Shown here: piece by piece, positions 35,525-44,241 of the stretch | Layout: each line of letters begins with the position of its first letter | How positions within the stretch are numbered: position 1 is the stretch's first letter | NCBI RefSeq assembly: GCF_024701375.2 | Contig: NZ_CP113910.1 | Location: forward strand, 434,001 to 498,000 | Direction: 5' to 3' | Source: Streptomyces sp. KMM 9044 | GTDB lineage: Bacteria; Actinomycetota; Actinomycetes; Streptomycetales; Streptomycetaceae | DNA length: 64,000 nucleotides | Notes under the pieces: generated by a model | What the model saw: only the letters and a program-made list of their open reading frames with translations | Databases searched by the model: none | Told to the model about the DNA's origin: nothing | Program-made: the position numbers and the translations under genes

Positions 35525-37260
35525 GCGGCGAGTTCTCCCCGGTGGGCGTGGCCGGCCTCGACGAGTCGCGCGTAGACGCCCCCCGCCTCGGTCAGGTCGG
35601 TGTGCTCGCCGACGGCGTCGACCCGCCCCTCGTCGAGGACGACGATGCGGTCGGCGTGCCGGACGGCCGCGAGCCGGTGGGCGACCACCAGGACGGTGCG
35701 GCCGCCGGTGGCGGTCAGCAGTTCACGGACGATGTCCGCCTCGCGGCGTTCGTCGACCGAACTCGTGGCCTCGTCGAGGACGAGCACCGGGGCGTCGGCG
35801 AGCAGGGCCCGGGCGAGGGCGAGCCGCTGGCGCTGGCCGCCGGACAGGGTGGCGCCGCGTTCGCCGAGGACGGTGGCGTAGCCGTCGGGGAGGGCGGCGA
35901 TCTCGTCATGGATGCCGGCGGCCCGCGCCGCAGCCGTCAGTTCGTCGTCCGCCGCGTCCGGTCGGGCCAGACGCAGGTTGTCGGCGATGGTGGTGGGGAA
36001 GAGGTACGTCTCCTGGGAGACCACGGCGATGCCCCGGCGCAGCGAGTCGAGGGCGTAGCGGGTCGTGCAGCGCCCGTCGAGGGTGATTCGGCCCTCTTGC
36101 GGGTCGTGGTGGCGCAGGAGCAGGGAGACGAGCGTGGACTTGCCCGCGCCGGACGGGCCGACGATCGCGGTCGTACGTCCCGCCGGCGCGGTGAAGGAGA
36201 CACCGTGGAGGGTGGGTGCCCGTGCGTCGTCGTAGGTGAACCCGATGTTCTCGAAGCGCAGTTCGGGCGGTCCCGGCCAGTGGGCGGGCGCCGTTCCGGT
36301 GTCGCGGACGGCGGGCCGGGCGGTGCGCAGCGCCGCGAGCCCGTCCGCGGCCGAGGCCCCCAGGTATCCGGCGTGCCACTCGCGGGCGAGGTCCCGGACG
36401 GGACGGAAGCACTCGGAGGCCAGCAGCAGCATCAGGTAGGTGCCGGTCGCCGTGGTGGATCCGGTGCCGGCCGACCAGCACGCGAGGAGCGCGGCGGCGG
36501 CGGTACCGCCCTGGACGGCGAAATCGGTGATGCCGGTGTCGACCAGGGACACCCGCAGTTTCGCCACGGTCGCCCGGTGCAGCGCCGCCGAGCGCTCCTC
36601 CAGGCGTGCGCGGGTGCGGCCGACCGCGCCGGCGGCCCGCAGGGCGGGCATGCCCTGCAGTGCCTCCAGGTAGTCGGCGCCCAGTCCCTCGTAGGTGTCC
36701 CAGTGCTCCTTGCCGCGGGCGGCGAGGAGCCGGTCCCAGGCACGCGGGCCGCACAGGGCCAGCAGCAGCGCGGGAACGAGACCGAGGAGGGCCATCGGTT
36801 CCACGGCGGCCAGGACGGCGAGCACCAGGGGCGGCACGGTGAGGGTGATCAGGAGCTGGGGGAGGTAGCGCGAGACGTACGCGTCGACGCCCTCCACCCC
36901 GTCGACCAGGGTGGTGCGTACGGCCCCGGCGCGCGCGGTGGTCAGGTGCGCGGGTCCCAGGTGTCCGAGGTGGGCGAGGAGTTCGTCCCGCAGGGCCACC
37001 CTGACCCGGGCTCCGGCGCGGGTGGCGGTGCGCCGCTGCCAGGTGGCGAGCCCGGCGCGGGCGGCGACGGCGGCGAGGACCGCGGCGAGCAGCCACGGGA
37101 GCCGGCCGGTGTCGCCGCGGGCCAGGCCGGCGAGCGTGACGGCCAGCAGGGCAGCCTGAGCGAGGTGGGTGAGGGTGACGGCGCCCTGCAGGAGGGTGGC
37201 CGTGAGCAGGGGGCGCCGTGCGCGCCGGGCGGCGCGGCGCAGCTCGGGGTGGACGATCAC
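35521..37260 (-). CDS. ABC half-transporter, TMD-NBD fusion (YbtP/CydD-like)
   Basis: A 579-residue partner of the gene at 33767-35524. The TMD covers about residues 15-320. The NBD has Walker A GPSGAGKST, Q-loop AVVSQETYLF, signature LSGGQRQR and Walker B VLVLDEAT. No peptidase domain is fused, so it is not a leader-cleaving RiPP exporter. The GTG start at 37260 overlaps the SagB-like gene's stop. Confidence 0.85.
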   Translation of the reverse strand: MIVHPELRRAARRARRPLLTATLLQGAVTLTHLAQAALLAVTLAGLARGDTGRLPWLLAAVLAAVAARAGLATWQRRTATRAGARVRVALRDELLAHLGHLGPAHLTTARAGAVRTTLVDGVEGVDAYVSRYLPQLLITLTVPPLVLAVLAAVEPMALLGLVPALLLALCGPRAWDRLLAARGKEHWDTYEGLGADYLEALQGMPALRAAGAVGRTRARLEERSAALHRATVAKLRVSLVDTGITDFAVQGGTAAAALLACWSAGTGSTTATGTYLMLLLASECFRPVRDLAREWHAGYLGASAADGLAALRTARPAVRDTGTAPAHWPGPPELRFENIGFTYDDARAPTLHGVSFTAPAGRTTAIVGPSGAGKSTLVSLLLRHHDPQEGRITLDGRCTTRYALDSLRRGIAVVSQETYLFPTTIADNLRLARPDAADDELTAAARAAGIHDEIAALPDGYATVLGERGATLSGGQRQRLALARALLADAPVLVLDEATSSVDERREADIVRELLTATGGRTVLVVAHRLAAVRHADRIVVLDEGRVDAVGEHTDLTEAGGVYARLVEAGHAHRGELAA

Positions 37261-38423
37261 GTGGTGTTCTCCTTGTCGGCGTGGCGGGTACCGAGGGCCA
37301 GGGCGTGGACGATCCAGTCCCGGCCCGGGGCTCCGCCGAGCGCGGCACCGAGGTCCGCCTGCTGCCAGGAGCCGACGGGCCGGGCGGCCAGCCCGTGGCG
37401 CAGGGCGGTGACATGGGCCAGGTGGACGGCGAAGCCGGCCCGCAGGTGGGTGCGGCGGATGTGCGGTGTGTCGGCGTCCGCGGGGCAGCCGCGGGCGAGC
37501 AGGACGGCGCCCGCGTCCGCGATCCACGCCTGGCCCGCGGCCCAGGCCGCGAGTGTGCGGCGGGCCTCCCCTGTCGCACGCCGTCGCAGTGTGGTGCCGT
37601 CGGCCGCCGGCTCGACCAGGCCTGGGCGTGGTGGTCCGACGGCGGCGGACCAGCGCAGGTCACCGGTGCCCGCCCGTTCGGCGGTGGCGAGAACCGCCCG
37701 CAGCGCGTCCGGGGGCGGAGCGCCCGAAAGCGGCGGCGGCGTGCTGCGCCGGGCCAGCAGTTCACCGGGAGTGGGCGCGCTCGCCGGTGGCTGCGGGCGG
37801 TGCGTGCCGTCCGGCGGGCGTACCGGGCCCCGCCCGCCGGGCGGGGCGATGCGCACTACGGCCAGAGGGCTCCCGGCGAGTCCGTCCAGCCGTACCTCTG
37901 GCTCGTCCGCGCCCAGTGCGCGGGCCGCGAGAAGGAGCGCCGCGGCGGCGTGCCCGGTGTCCAGCAGCAGCAGGGGCCAGGCGCGGTGGCCGTAGTGGGA
38001 GACCGTGCGCCGTGCGGTCACGGAGAGTTCGGCACTCACGCCCGGCGGTGTGTCGCCGGGTGGCCGGCCGATGCGGTGGACGCGGTGGCGCAGCGGGTCG
38101 TAGCCGTACCGGCCGGGTGGCAGGGGGCAGCCGGTGCCCACGACCAGTTCGGTGTCCACCGGGTGCAGGGCTCCGGCAGAGGATGCGGGCCGCAGCCGAC
38201 CGGAGTCGTCCGAGGCCGCCAGCGAAAGGCGCAGCAGGGCCTGCAGATCGAGGTCCGCCGGGCCCGCCTCCGGGATCGGGTGCGACGGTCCCGGCCGGGC
38301 CCGGACGGCGGGCCCGGCGGATGTGCCGGGCCCGGGACGCTCCGGGGAACGGGCGCGGGCCAGCGCGGCGGCGAGGTCCACCGGGTGGTCCTCGTGGGCG
38401 TGTTCCACGGCAGCGGCCCTCAC
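37257..38423 (-). CDS. SagB-type oxidoreductase (tandem nitroreductase fold)
   Basis: A 388-residue protein related to the FMN-dependent SagB/McbC dehydrogenases that oxidise azolines to azoles in RiPPs. The first half has the SagB hallmark RLRPASSAGALHPVDTELVVG and SHYGHRAWPLLLLDTGHAAAALLLAA. The second half repeats a weaker nitroreductase pattern (LLARRSTPPPLSGAPPPDALRAVL). The GTG start at 38423 overlaps the YcaO stop (GTGA). Position and coupling to YcaO suggest it acts on the same peptide. Very Pro/Gly-rich linkers separate the halves. Confidence 0.8.
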   Translation of the reverse strand: MRAAAVEHAHEDHPVDLAAALARARSPERPGPGTSAGPAVRARPGPSHPIPEAGPADLDLQALLRLSLAASDDSGRLRPASSAGALHPVDTELVVGTGCPLPPGRYGYDPLRHRVHRIGRPPGDTPPGVSAELSVTARRTVSHYGHRAWPLLLLDTGHAAAALLLAARALGADEPEVRLDGLAGSPLAVVRIAPPGGRGPVRPPDGTHRPQPPASAPTPGELLARRSTPPPLSGAPPPDALRAVLATAERAGTGDLRWSAAVGPPRPGLVEPAADGTTLRRRATGEARRTLAAWAAGQAWIADAGAVLLARGCPADADTPHIRRTHLRAGFAVHLAHVTALRHGLAARPVGSWQQADLGAALGGAPGRDWIVHALALGTRHADKENTT

Positions 38424-39799
38424 ATGTGCGGCGGGGGCGCCAGCGTGAAGTCCTCCGGCGCGCCCGGTGCGGTCGTGCGCCAGCCCCTTCGGACGGCCGC
38501 TTCGGCGAGGCGTGGGCAGCCGAAGTAGCCGAAGGCTGCGGGGGCGTTGGGGAGCAGCCCGGAAACGAGGGCCCGGGCGACGCGCAGGGACGTCTCGGCC
38601 ACGTCCTCGGTGGTGAGGTCGAACGTCATGACGCGGTGGCCGCCCGTGTGCAGCGCGCGCTCCAGCCGCTCCCGCCCGCCGGGCTCGACCGCGTCGGCGG
38701 ACACGGTCTTGTGGGCGGGTTCGGTGAAGCGCCGTGCCTCGGCCGCCATCCGTTCGTCCAGCCACACCTGCACGTGCGCCCCCAGGTCCCGCACGTGCTC
38801 GAACTGCTCGCCGCACACGTCGAGGTAGCGGCCGTCGGCGCGGTGCTCCAGGTACAGCCCGCGGGCGAGCAGCCCTGCCTCGACGGCCTGGAAGACCCAG
38901 CCGTCGGAGTCGGTGAGACCCTGGGTGAACACCCAGGTGTGGACCGCTTCGAGAACCGCCTTGCGGGCGGCCTCGGCCGGGTCGTACTTGCACGCGAACC
39001 CGGCGGCGTACAGGCCGAGCCGCGGATCGTGGACGAGCGCGGCCATGCAGGGGGCGAACTCCGAGGGCATCTCCACGATGTGGACGTCGAGCGCGGATCC
39101 GGCGAGGTCGTCGGTGAGGCCGGGCACACTGGCCGGGTCGATGCCGCGGGCCGGTCCGTCGAGGTGCCACCACAGTTCCAGGGCGTCGCGTTCGACGATC
39201 TCCAGCAGGGCGCGTTCGACGGCGTCGTCGAGGCCCTGCCCGGTGGCGATGCCCGCGTAGTTGAGGTGGTGGGTCCGGGGCAGCTCACGCAGGTCGCCCT
39301 GGCGCCAGTTGAGGTGGGTGAGGGCGACGGGTGCCCAGACCTCTGCCGTTCGTCCGTCGGGCAGCCGCTCGGTGCCGCGCGTCCACAGGGACGGGGTGTC
39401 GGCGGTGAGGCGGCGATAGGGGAACTTCTCCCGGGCGTACTGCCACGGCGCGTAGGCGGGCAGGTCGTCGGGGCCGTAGAGCCGCATGCCCTTCCCGGCC
39501 AGCTCGGCGGCGGTGGCGCGCAGCGGGGCGTCGGGGTGGCCGGGTGGCGGCACGCGGTTGCCGCAGTACCGCTCCATCCCCTCGGCTATCGCCGCGACAC
39601 GTGCTTGCCCGGGGTCGCCGAAGGTGGTGCCGAGGGAGACCCGGTCGGCGGGCCACAGGCCGAGTCTGCGGGCGTCGGATATCTCGGCGGTGAGCGCGGT
39701 GTAGCGGGGCGGGGCGCCCGCGGGGTGTTCGACGGGCTTGACCTTGCGGACGATGCCGCAGACGGGGTCGACGAGAGCTTCCAGCGGCAGCGTCGTCAT
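38420..39799 (-). CDS. YcaO-domain protein (cyclodehydratase/thioamidation type)
   Basis: A 459-residue YcaO protein. ATP-binding signatures are visible: AIAEGMERYCG, ALLEIVERDALELWW and AARKAVLEAVHTW. The C-terminus is proline-rich (APPPHM), as in many YcaO cyclodehydratases. YcaO enzymes activate peptide amides with ATP to make azolines from Cys, Ser or Thr, or thioamides when a sulfur donor helps. No TfuA partner is present, but sulfur-mobilising enzymes lie in the same operon. A leader-binding E1-like protein is two genes upstream. ATG at 39799 overlaps the hydrolase stop. Confidence 0.88.
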   Translation of the reverse strand: MTTLPLEALVDPVCGIVRKVKPVEHPAGAPPRYTALTAEISDARRLGLWPADRVSLGTTFGDPGQARVAAIAEGMERYCGNRVPPPGHPDAPLRATAAELAGKGMRLYGPDDLPAYAPWQYAREKFPYRRLTADTPSLWTRGTERLPDGRTAEVWAPVALTHLNWRQGDLRELPRTHHLNYAGIATGQGLDDAVERALLEIVERDALELWWHLDGPARGIDPASVPGLTDDLAGSALDVHIVEMPSEFAPCMAALVHDPRLGLYAAGFACKYDPAEAARKAVLEAVHTWVFTQGLTDSDGWVFQAVEAGLLARGLYLEHRADGRYLDVCGEQFEHVRDLGAHVQVWLDERMAAEARRFTEPAHKTVSADAVEPGGRERLERALHTGGHRVMTFDLTTEDVAETSLRVARALVSGLLPNAPAAFGYFGCPRLAEAAVRRGWRTTAPGAPEDFTLAPPPHM

Positions 39800-41277
39800 C
39801 GCAGGATCTCCTTGGCGGGATCGGTGGACGTGGGACGGGACGGGAGTACGGGCAGCATCAGTGCCACGCTCCGTGGGTCGACCTCCCGCCGGGAGGCGAG
39901 CAGCCGGCCGGCCGTGACCGGGTCCTCCCCGGTGTGGGGGTTGCGGGCGTGCGTCGGGAAGTGGTGTCCGGCGATCTCCAGGCGGAGCCGGGTACCGGCC
40001 CGCAGTCGACGCGCGAGCCGGCCGAGTTCGAGGGTGAACCCGGTTTCCCGGCCTGCCGGTTCCTCGCGCCTGAGGACACCGGCGGCAAGTCGCTCGGCGG
40101 CCCCTTCCGGTGTGAGGGCGACGAGCCGGGCGGCCCAGTCGGCGGACGGTGTGTGGGCGGTGGCCCGCATCCGTACGCGCACGGGTCCGACCACGTCGAG
40201 CGGACGCGGCAGCGGCGGGGTGACCAGCAGGCAGCGGTCGGGCGGTCCGCCGGTGGGGACGGTGAGGTCGTCGGAGCGGACGGGGCGGTCGGGGTCGGCG
40301 GTGAAGTCGGAGCCGTGCAGCAGTCGCAGCCGCTGTGCGCGGGGCTCGCCGTCGGTGCCGGAGGGCAGCCACAGGTCGCCGCCGCCGAGCGCCAGTGCGC
40401 CGTGGCGGCCGGGGGCGAGCTCGCCGGCCAGGGCACGGCGGGCCCAGCGCACGTACAGGTCACCGAGATTCACCCGGTGGGCGGGGCCGGCGTCGGGGCC
40501 GGCCGCGGTGACCAGACCGTGCCCCCAGGGGCCCAGCAGCAGTCGTGCCGAGGGCCCGCCCCAGGTGCGCCACAGCGCGACGGTGTCCTCGGTGAAGTGG
40601 TCGTGGTGGCCGCCCACCGCGAGCAGGGGCATGCCGGCGTGCTCAGCCCGCGACGCGAGCCGGCCGTGTTCGCGGTGACGCCACAGGCCCGCCCAGGAAG
40701 GCAGGGCCCGCCCCAGCCGCGCGGGGAGGCCGGTGAGCGGCAGGTGGGTGAGCAGGCCGGGGTCCGCGGTGAGGGACTTGTCCAGCGCGCTCTCGTCGGA
40801 GTCCCGCCGGTCGCCGTGGGCGGCCCACCATCCGGCGCGGGCCAGCAGCCTTTCCACGCCCGAGGGTTCGCGCGCCGTCTCGGCGGCACCGAGGGCGGGC
40901 ACGGCGGCGATGACGGCGTCCGGCCGGGCCTCGCCGGACGCCTCGAGGGCGAGGACGAGAGCGCAGTGGGCGGCGTAGGAGGCGCCGGCGGCGACGAGCC
41001 GCCCGTCGCTCCACGGCTGTCGCCGGATCCATCGGGCCGCCGCCGCCCCGTCGGCGGCCTCGTTCTCGTACGGGCGCCACTCCCCCGCCGACGCGAACCG
41101 GCCCCGCACGTCCTGGACGACGGCGGCGAACCCCCGGCGTGCCCAGCCGCGCGCCTCGGCCCGGTGCCGGGCACGGTCGTAGGGGGTGCGGATGAGGACG
41201 GCCGGGAAGGGTTTGTCACCGTCGGGGAGGCGGACGTCCGTGGCGAGGCCTTCGGCCGTCGCGCTGAAAGGCGTCAT
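39796..41277 (-). CDS. CocE/NonD-type alpha/beta hydrolase
   Basis: A 493-residue hydrolase of the X-Pro dipeptidyl-peptidase/cocaine esterase group. It has the RTPYDRAR start typical of CocE, FAAVVQDVRGRFASAGEW, the nucleophile Ser in GASYAAH, an Asp in GHHDHFTEDT and the His in GPWGHGL. The C-terminal jelly-roll domain (LRLEIAGHHFP) is present. In this operon it could release or trim the modified peptide, for example at the core's C-terminal side. That is inference from position only. No signal peptide is seen, so it should be cytoplasmic. ATG at 41277 overlaps the E1-like gene's stop. Confidence 0.82.
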   Translation of the reverse strand: MTPFSATAEGLATDVRLPDGDKPFPAVLIRTPYDRARHRAEARGWARRGFAAVVQDVRGRFASAGEWRPYENEAADGAAAARWIRRQPWSDGRLVAAGASYAAHCALVLALEASGEARPDAVIAAVPALGAAETAREPSGVERLLARAGWWAAHGDRRDSDESALDKSLTADPGLLTHLPLTGLPARLGRALPSWAGLWRHREHGRLASRAEHAGMPLLAVGGHHDHFTEDTVALWRTWGGPSARLLLGPWGHGLVTAAGPDAGPAHRVNLGDLYVRWARRALAGELAPGRHGALALGGGDLWLPSGTDGEPRAQRLRLLHGSDFTADPDRPVRSDDLTVPTGGPPDRCLLVTPPLPRPLDVVGPVRVRMRATAHTPSADWAARLVALTPEGAAERLAAGVLRREEPAGRETGFTLELGRLARRLRAGTRLRLEIAGHHFPTHARNPHTGEDPVTAGRLLASRREVDPRSVALMLPVLPSRPTSTDPAKEILR

Positions 41278-42128
41278 CCGTCCTTCTTCGGCATCGGTGC
41301 GACGTCGGGGACCGGAAGGACGGGGCGCTCGGTGACGGTCAGGGTGCGCAGGTCGACGCATCGGAGCCGGCGCCGTGCCGGGAGACCTGCCGCGTCGGGG
41401 GTGCCGGTGGCCCACCGGCTGAGGTCGTCGGCCAGCAGAGCCGCGAGCAGCACGGCGGCGGGAACGGTGAGCCGGACCGGTGGGCCGGACGTACGGGGAC
41501 CGCTCCAGTAGGCGGCCAGTTCCCGGTGGGCGGGGGTGGCCGCGAGCCGGCGGGCCCGGACGTGGGCCGCGGTGACGTCGCCGGGAGCGGCGGCGAGGGG
41601 CTCGACGTACGCCTGCCAGCCCTCGCGGTGGCAGCGCAGCCAGGCGACCCCGTGCCCGGGGAGCCGGTCGGCGGCGTCCCACAGCCCGTCGGGTACGGGT
41701 CCGTCGAGGCACCACACGACGGCGGCGGGGTTCTCGTCGAGCAGTTCCTCGATCTTCACCGGCGGCGCGTCGGGACCGGTCGCGGGCGACGTCGTACGCG
41801 GCTCGGCGCCCAGGGCGGCCAGGTGCGCGGCCAGCGGTCCCGTCAGTGCCGGTTCGCCCAGCAGCCGGACGCCCCGCCGGGCGGCGGGCCACTTCGGGTG
41901 CTGCGGCTCGCCCGTCAGGTAGCCGGCCTCCTCGAAGGCCCGCACGACATGGTTCAGTTCCCCGTCCGCCGGGACTGCGGCAGCGCCGGAGAGCAGGGAG
42001 AGCAGGGTGCCCTGGTCCGCGTCCCGTGTCCTGATGCCGAGGAACTCTCCTTCGGTGGTACGGAGGGCGAGGCCCCGCCCGGGCACGGCGACGACCTCGA
42101 CACCGGGGACGAGCCGGCTGCGGGACAC
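41274..42128 (-). CDS. RiPP leader-binding E1/ocin-ThiF-like protein (RRE)
   Basis: A 284-residue protein. Residues about 6-75 look like a winged-helix RiPP recognition element (RLVPGVEVVAVPGRGLALRT, then LLSLLSGAA, ELNHVVRAFEEAGYL). The rest is a short ThiF-like domain without an ATP-binding GxGxxG and without zinc CxxC pairs. This is the pattern of the partner proteins that present the leader peptide to YcaO. GTG at 42128 has GGAGG six bases upstream. It is the first enzyme gene after the precursor peptide, behind a strong hairpin. Confidence 0.75.
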   Translation of the reverse strand: MSRSRLVPGVEVVAVPGRGLALRTTEGEFLGIRTRDADQGTLLSLLSGAAAVPADGELNHVVRAFEEAGYLTGEPQHPKWPAARRGVRLLGEPALTGPLAAHLAALGAEPRTTSPATGPDAPPVKIEELLDENPAAVVWCLDGPVPDGLWDAADRLPGHGVAWLRCHREGWQAYVEPLAAAPGDVTAAHVRARRLAATPAHRELAAYWSGPRTSGPPVRLTVPAAVLLAALLADDLSRWATGTPDAAGLPARRRLRCVDLRTLTVTERPVLPVPDVAPMPKKDG

Positions 42129-42161
42129 GGTGATCCTCCTGACGACGGGCGCGGGATGGGC

Positions 42162-42195
42162 GTGGGCCCGCCCGGAAGGCAACGGGCGGACCCAC
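42162..42195 (-). terminator. Attenuator-like hairpin after the precursor gene
   Basis: Inverted repeat GTGGGCCCGCCCG (42162-42174) and CGGGCGGACCCAC (42183-42195), pairing at 12 of 13 positions with an 8-base loop. It sits between the precursor stop (42221) and the E1-like start (42128). RiPP operons often place such a stem here so that precursor mRNA exceeds enzyme mRNA. Confidence 0.75.
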
Positions 42196-42220
42196 GGTCG
42201 AGGGCGGTGGGGGCCCTCGT

Positions 42221-42334
42221 TTACTCCTCGGTGTCCTCGAAGGGGTTCTCGACGAGCGCGTTGGAGTGGGAGGCCGAGTCGTGGGCCAGCTGACCCGGGT
42301 CGGCGATGGGCGCGAAGACCTGCTCGTTTTCCAT
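42221..42334 (-). CDS. Putative RiPP precursor peptide, 37 residues
   Basis: Small ORF with a good RBS (AAGGAG, six bases before ATG). It starts MENEQVFAPIADPGQLAHD, then SASHSNALVE, and ends NPFEDTEE. The acidic start would be the leader. The likely core is the C-terminal half with Ser (SASHS) and one Thr (EDTEE) as possible YcaO targets. It contains no Cys. It is the first gene of the E1/hydrolase/YcaO/SagB operon and lies about 60 bp downstream of a Zur-like box. I do not recognise the peptide family. Direct support is the codon pattern, RBS, position and the hairpin that follows. Confidence 0.8.
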   Translation of the reverse strand: MENEQVFAPIADPGQLAHDSASHSNALVENPFEDTEE

Positions 42335-42391
42335 GAACTCTCCTTATGCGTAAGAGAGATACGACGTCCGGACGCACGCCGCAACGACACT

Positions 42392-43213
42392 CTAATGAAT
42401 CTGATTTTCATATTCCATACCTGAGAGGGGGTGATCTGGGTAACACACCGGCCAGCCCCCCTCGGGATCCCGGCCGACCCGGCCGGCCACCTTCAGCACG
42501 TCCGCCAGCAGCCCCGGCGTCACCACCTCCTTCGGCGTTCCGTCGGCCGCCACGCGACCGTCGCGCAGGGCGACGACACGTTCGGCGAACCGGGCCGCGT
42601 GAGCCAGGTCGTGCAGCACCATCACCACGGTGAGCCCGCGTTCCTCGCGCAGGCGGACCACCGTCTGCAGTACGTCGAGCTGGTGGTGCAGGTCCAGATA
42701 GGTGGTCGGTTCGTCGAGCAGCAGGATGCGGGTGTCCTGGGCGAGTGCCATCGCGAGCCGCACCCGCTGCCGCTCGCCCCCGGACAGCGCGTCGACGTCG
42801 CGGTCGGCCCACTGCTCCACACCGACGTCGCGCAGCGCCCGGTGCACGAGGGGGTCGTCGCCCTCGCGCAGCATGCCCAGCGGGCCACGTGCCGCGTACC
42901 GCCCCTGTCGCACCAGGTGACGCACCGTCATCCCCGGTACGGCAGGAGCGGACTGGTGCAGCAGTGCCACCCTTTGGGCCGTGGCGCGCCGGGAGAGCCG
43001 GGCGAGGTCGTCCCCGCCGAGCAGCACGCACCCCCGGTCCGGCCGCAGCAGCCCGGCGGCCAGTCGCAGCAGGGTCGACTTGCCGCAGCCGTTCAGGCCG
43101 ATGAGGGCGGTCAGTTCGCCCGGCCGGACGGTCATGTCGACGCCCCGCAGCACAGCTCGTGCGGGGTAGCCGAAGTGGACCCCCTCGACATGGATCCCCA
43201 CGGACTCGGTCAT
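42392..43213 (-). CDS. Metallophore ABC importer ATPase (FepC/FhuC type)
   Basis: A 273-residue ATPase with Walker A GLNGCGKST, Q-loop ALLHQSAPA, signature LSGGERQR, Walker B ILLLDEPTTYLD and switch His in VLHDLAHAA. It works with the two FecCD permeases and the lipoprotein upstream (20-bp gap after the permease). Its last codons (EYENQIH-stop) themselves form most of the Zur-like box that serves the RiPP operon. ATG at 43213. Confidence 0.92.
   Translation of the reverse strand: MTESVGIHVEGVHFGYPARAVLRGVDMTVRPGELTALIGLNGCGKSTLLRLAAGLLRPDRGCVLLGGDDLARLSRRATAQRVALLHQSAPAVPGMTVRHLVRQGRYAARGPLGMLREGDDPLVHRALRDVGVEQWADRDVDALSGGERQRVRLAMALAQDTRILLLDEPTTYLDLHHQLDVLQTVVRLREERGLTVVMVLHDLAHAARFAERVVALRDGRVAADGTPKEVVTPGLLADVLKVAGRVGRDPEGGWPVCYPDHPLSGMEYENQIH
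42396..42410 (-). promoter_or_regulatory. Zur-like box upstream of the RiPP precursor operon
   Basis: TGAATCTGATTTTCA matches the Zur consensus at 13 of 15 positions. It is 62 bp upstream of the precursor start codon and lies inside the 3' end of the upstream ATPase gene. Confidence 0.75.
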
Positions 43214-43233
43214 GCTCTGTCCTTAAGTCGACT

Positions 43234-44241
43234 TCAGAACGTACGGCTCGGCGTGCGGCGCACGACGACCAGCAGCAGAGCGGCACCTAGGCAGGCGGTG
43301 AGCGCCCCGACCGGCAGCGTGAGCCGTCCGGAGTCCAGCGCCACCGCCAGCAGCCGCGAGGACAGTTGCGCCGCCGCGTCCGCCCCGCACACCACGACCG
43401 CGCCCACCAGGGCGGCGCCGGGAAGGCTCGCCCGCAGGTCCGCGCCGAAGAGGGACACGGCCAGGTGCGGGACGAGCAACCCCACGAAGCCCAGCGCCCC
43501 CACGGCGGCCACCGCACCCGCCGTCAGCGCCACCGCGCACAGCAGGGCGAGGGTCCGGGCCCGCCGGGCGGAAAGGCCGACGGCGAGGGCGATGTCGTCC
43601 CCACAGCGCAGCAGGGTCAGCGGGCCGGCCAGCAGCCAGGCCGCGACCCCCCAGAGGAGCGCCCACGGCCACAGCAGGTGCCAGTGCTGCCACACCCGGC
43701 CCTCCGTGGTGCCCACCAGCCACTGGACGACGCTGCCGAGTCCGCCCGGCTCCACGAGCAGCACCATGGCGGTGAGCCCGCCGAGCACCGCCGACACCAG
43801 CACTCCGTGCACGGCGGTCTGCGCGGGATCGTCACGGCCACGGCCGGCGAGCAGCAACAGCAGCGCCGCTCCGGCGCATCCGCCCGCGCACGCGGCGAGG
43901 ACCACGGCCAGGGGCGAGTCCCACCCGGCGAGTCCCAGGGCTGTCGCGGTGACGGCCCCGAGGACCGCTCCCGGTGTCACTCCCGTCACCTCGGGCCCGG
44001 CGAGGGGGTTGCGCAGCGCGGACTGCAGGACCAGTCCGGCCACGGCGAGGCACGCGCCCGCGCCGAGGGCCACCAGCATTCTGGGCAGGCGCAACTGCAG
44101 GAGGATGTGGCGTTCCGTCACATCACCCCCGCCTCCCAGGACATCCCAGACCTCCGCCGGGGACATGCCACGCCCGGCCACCAGTTCCGCCCCGGCGCAC
44201 ACGACGGCCAGTGCCGCGAGCGCCGTGAAACGCCGGCTCAC
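43234..44241 (-). CDS. FecCD-type metallophore permease
   Basis: A 335-residue multi-span permease of the BtuC/FecCD family: RLPRMLVALGAGACLAVAGLVLQ, NPLAGPEVTGVTPGAVLG, and VGALGFVGLLVPHLA near the C-terminus, the ATPase-contact region. The GTG start at 44241 overlaps the other permease's stop (GTGA). It pairs with the gene at 44238-45512. Confidence 0.92.
   Translation of the reverse strand: MSRRFTALAALAVVCAGAELVAGRGMSPAEVWDVLGGGGDVTERHILLQLRLPRMLVALGAGACLAVAGLVLQSALRNPLAGPEVTGVTPGAVLGAVTATALGLAGWDSPLAVVLAACAGGCAGAALLLLLAGRGRDDPAQTAVHGVLVSAVLGGLTAMVLLVEPGGLGSVVQWLVGTTEGRVWQHWHLLWPWALLWGVAAWLLAGPLTLLRCGDDIALAVGLSARRARTLALLCAVALTAGAVAAVGALGFVGLLVPHLAVSLFGADLRASLPGAALVGAVVVCGADAAAQLSSRLLAVALDSGRLTLPVGALTACLGAALLLVVVRRTPSRTF

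Noticed and set aside
33548..37995. Plus-strand open frames of 640 and 864 codons opposite the ABC half-transporters
   Set aside because: Shadow frames. The minus strand carries complete Walker and signature motifs.
37466..40678. 1070-codon plus-strand open frame opposite YcaO
   Set aside because: Low-complexity shadow frame. The real genes are the coupled minus-strand YcaO, hydrolase and SagB-like genes.
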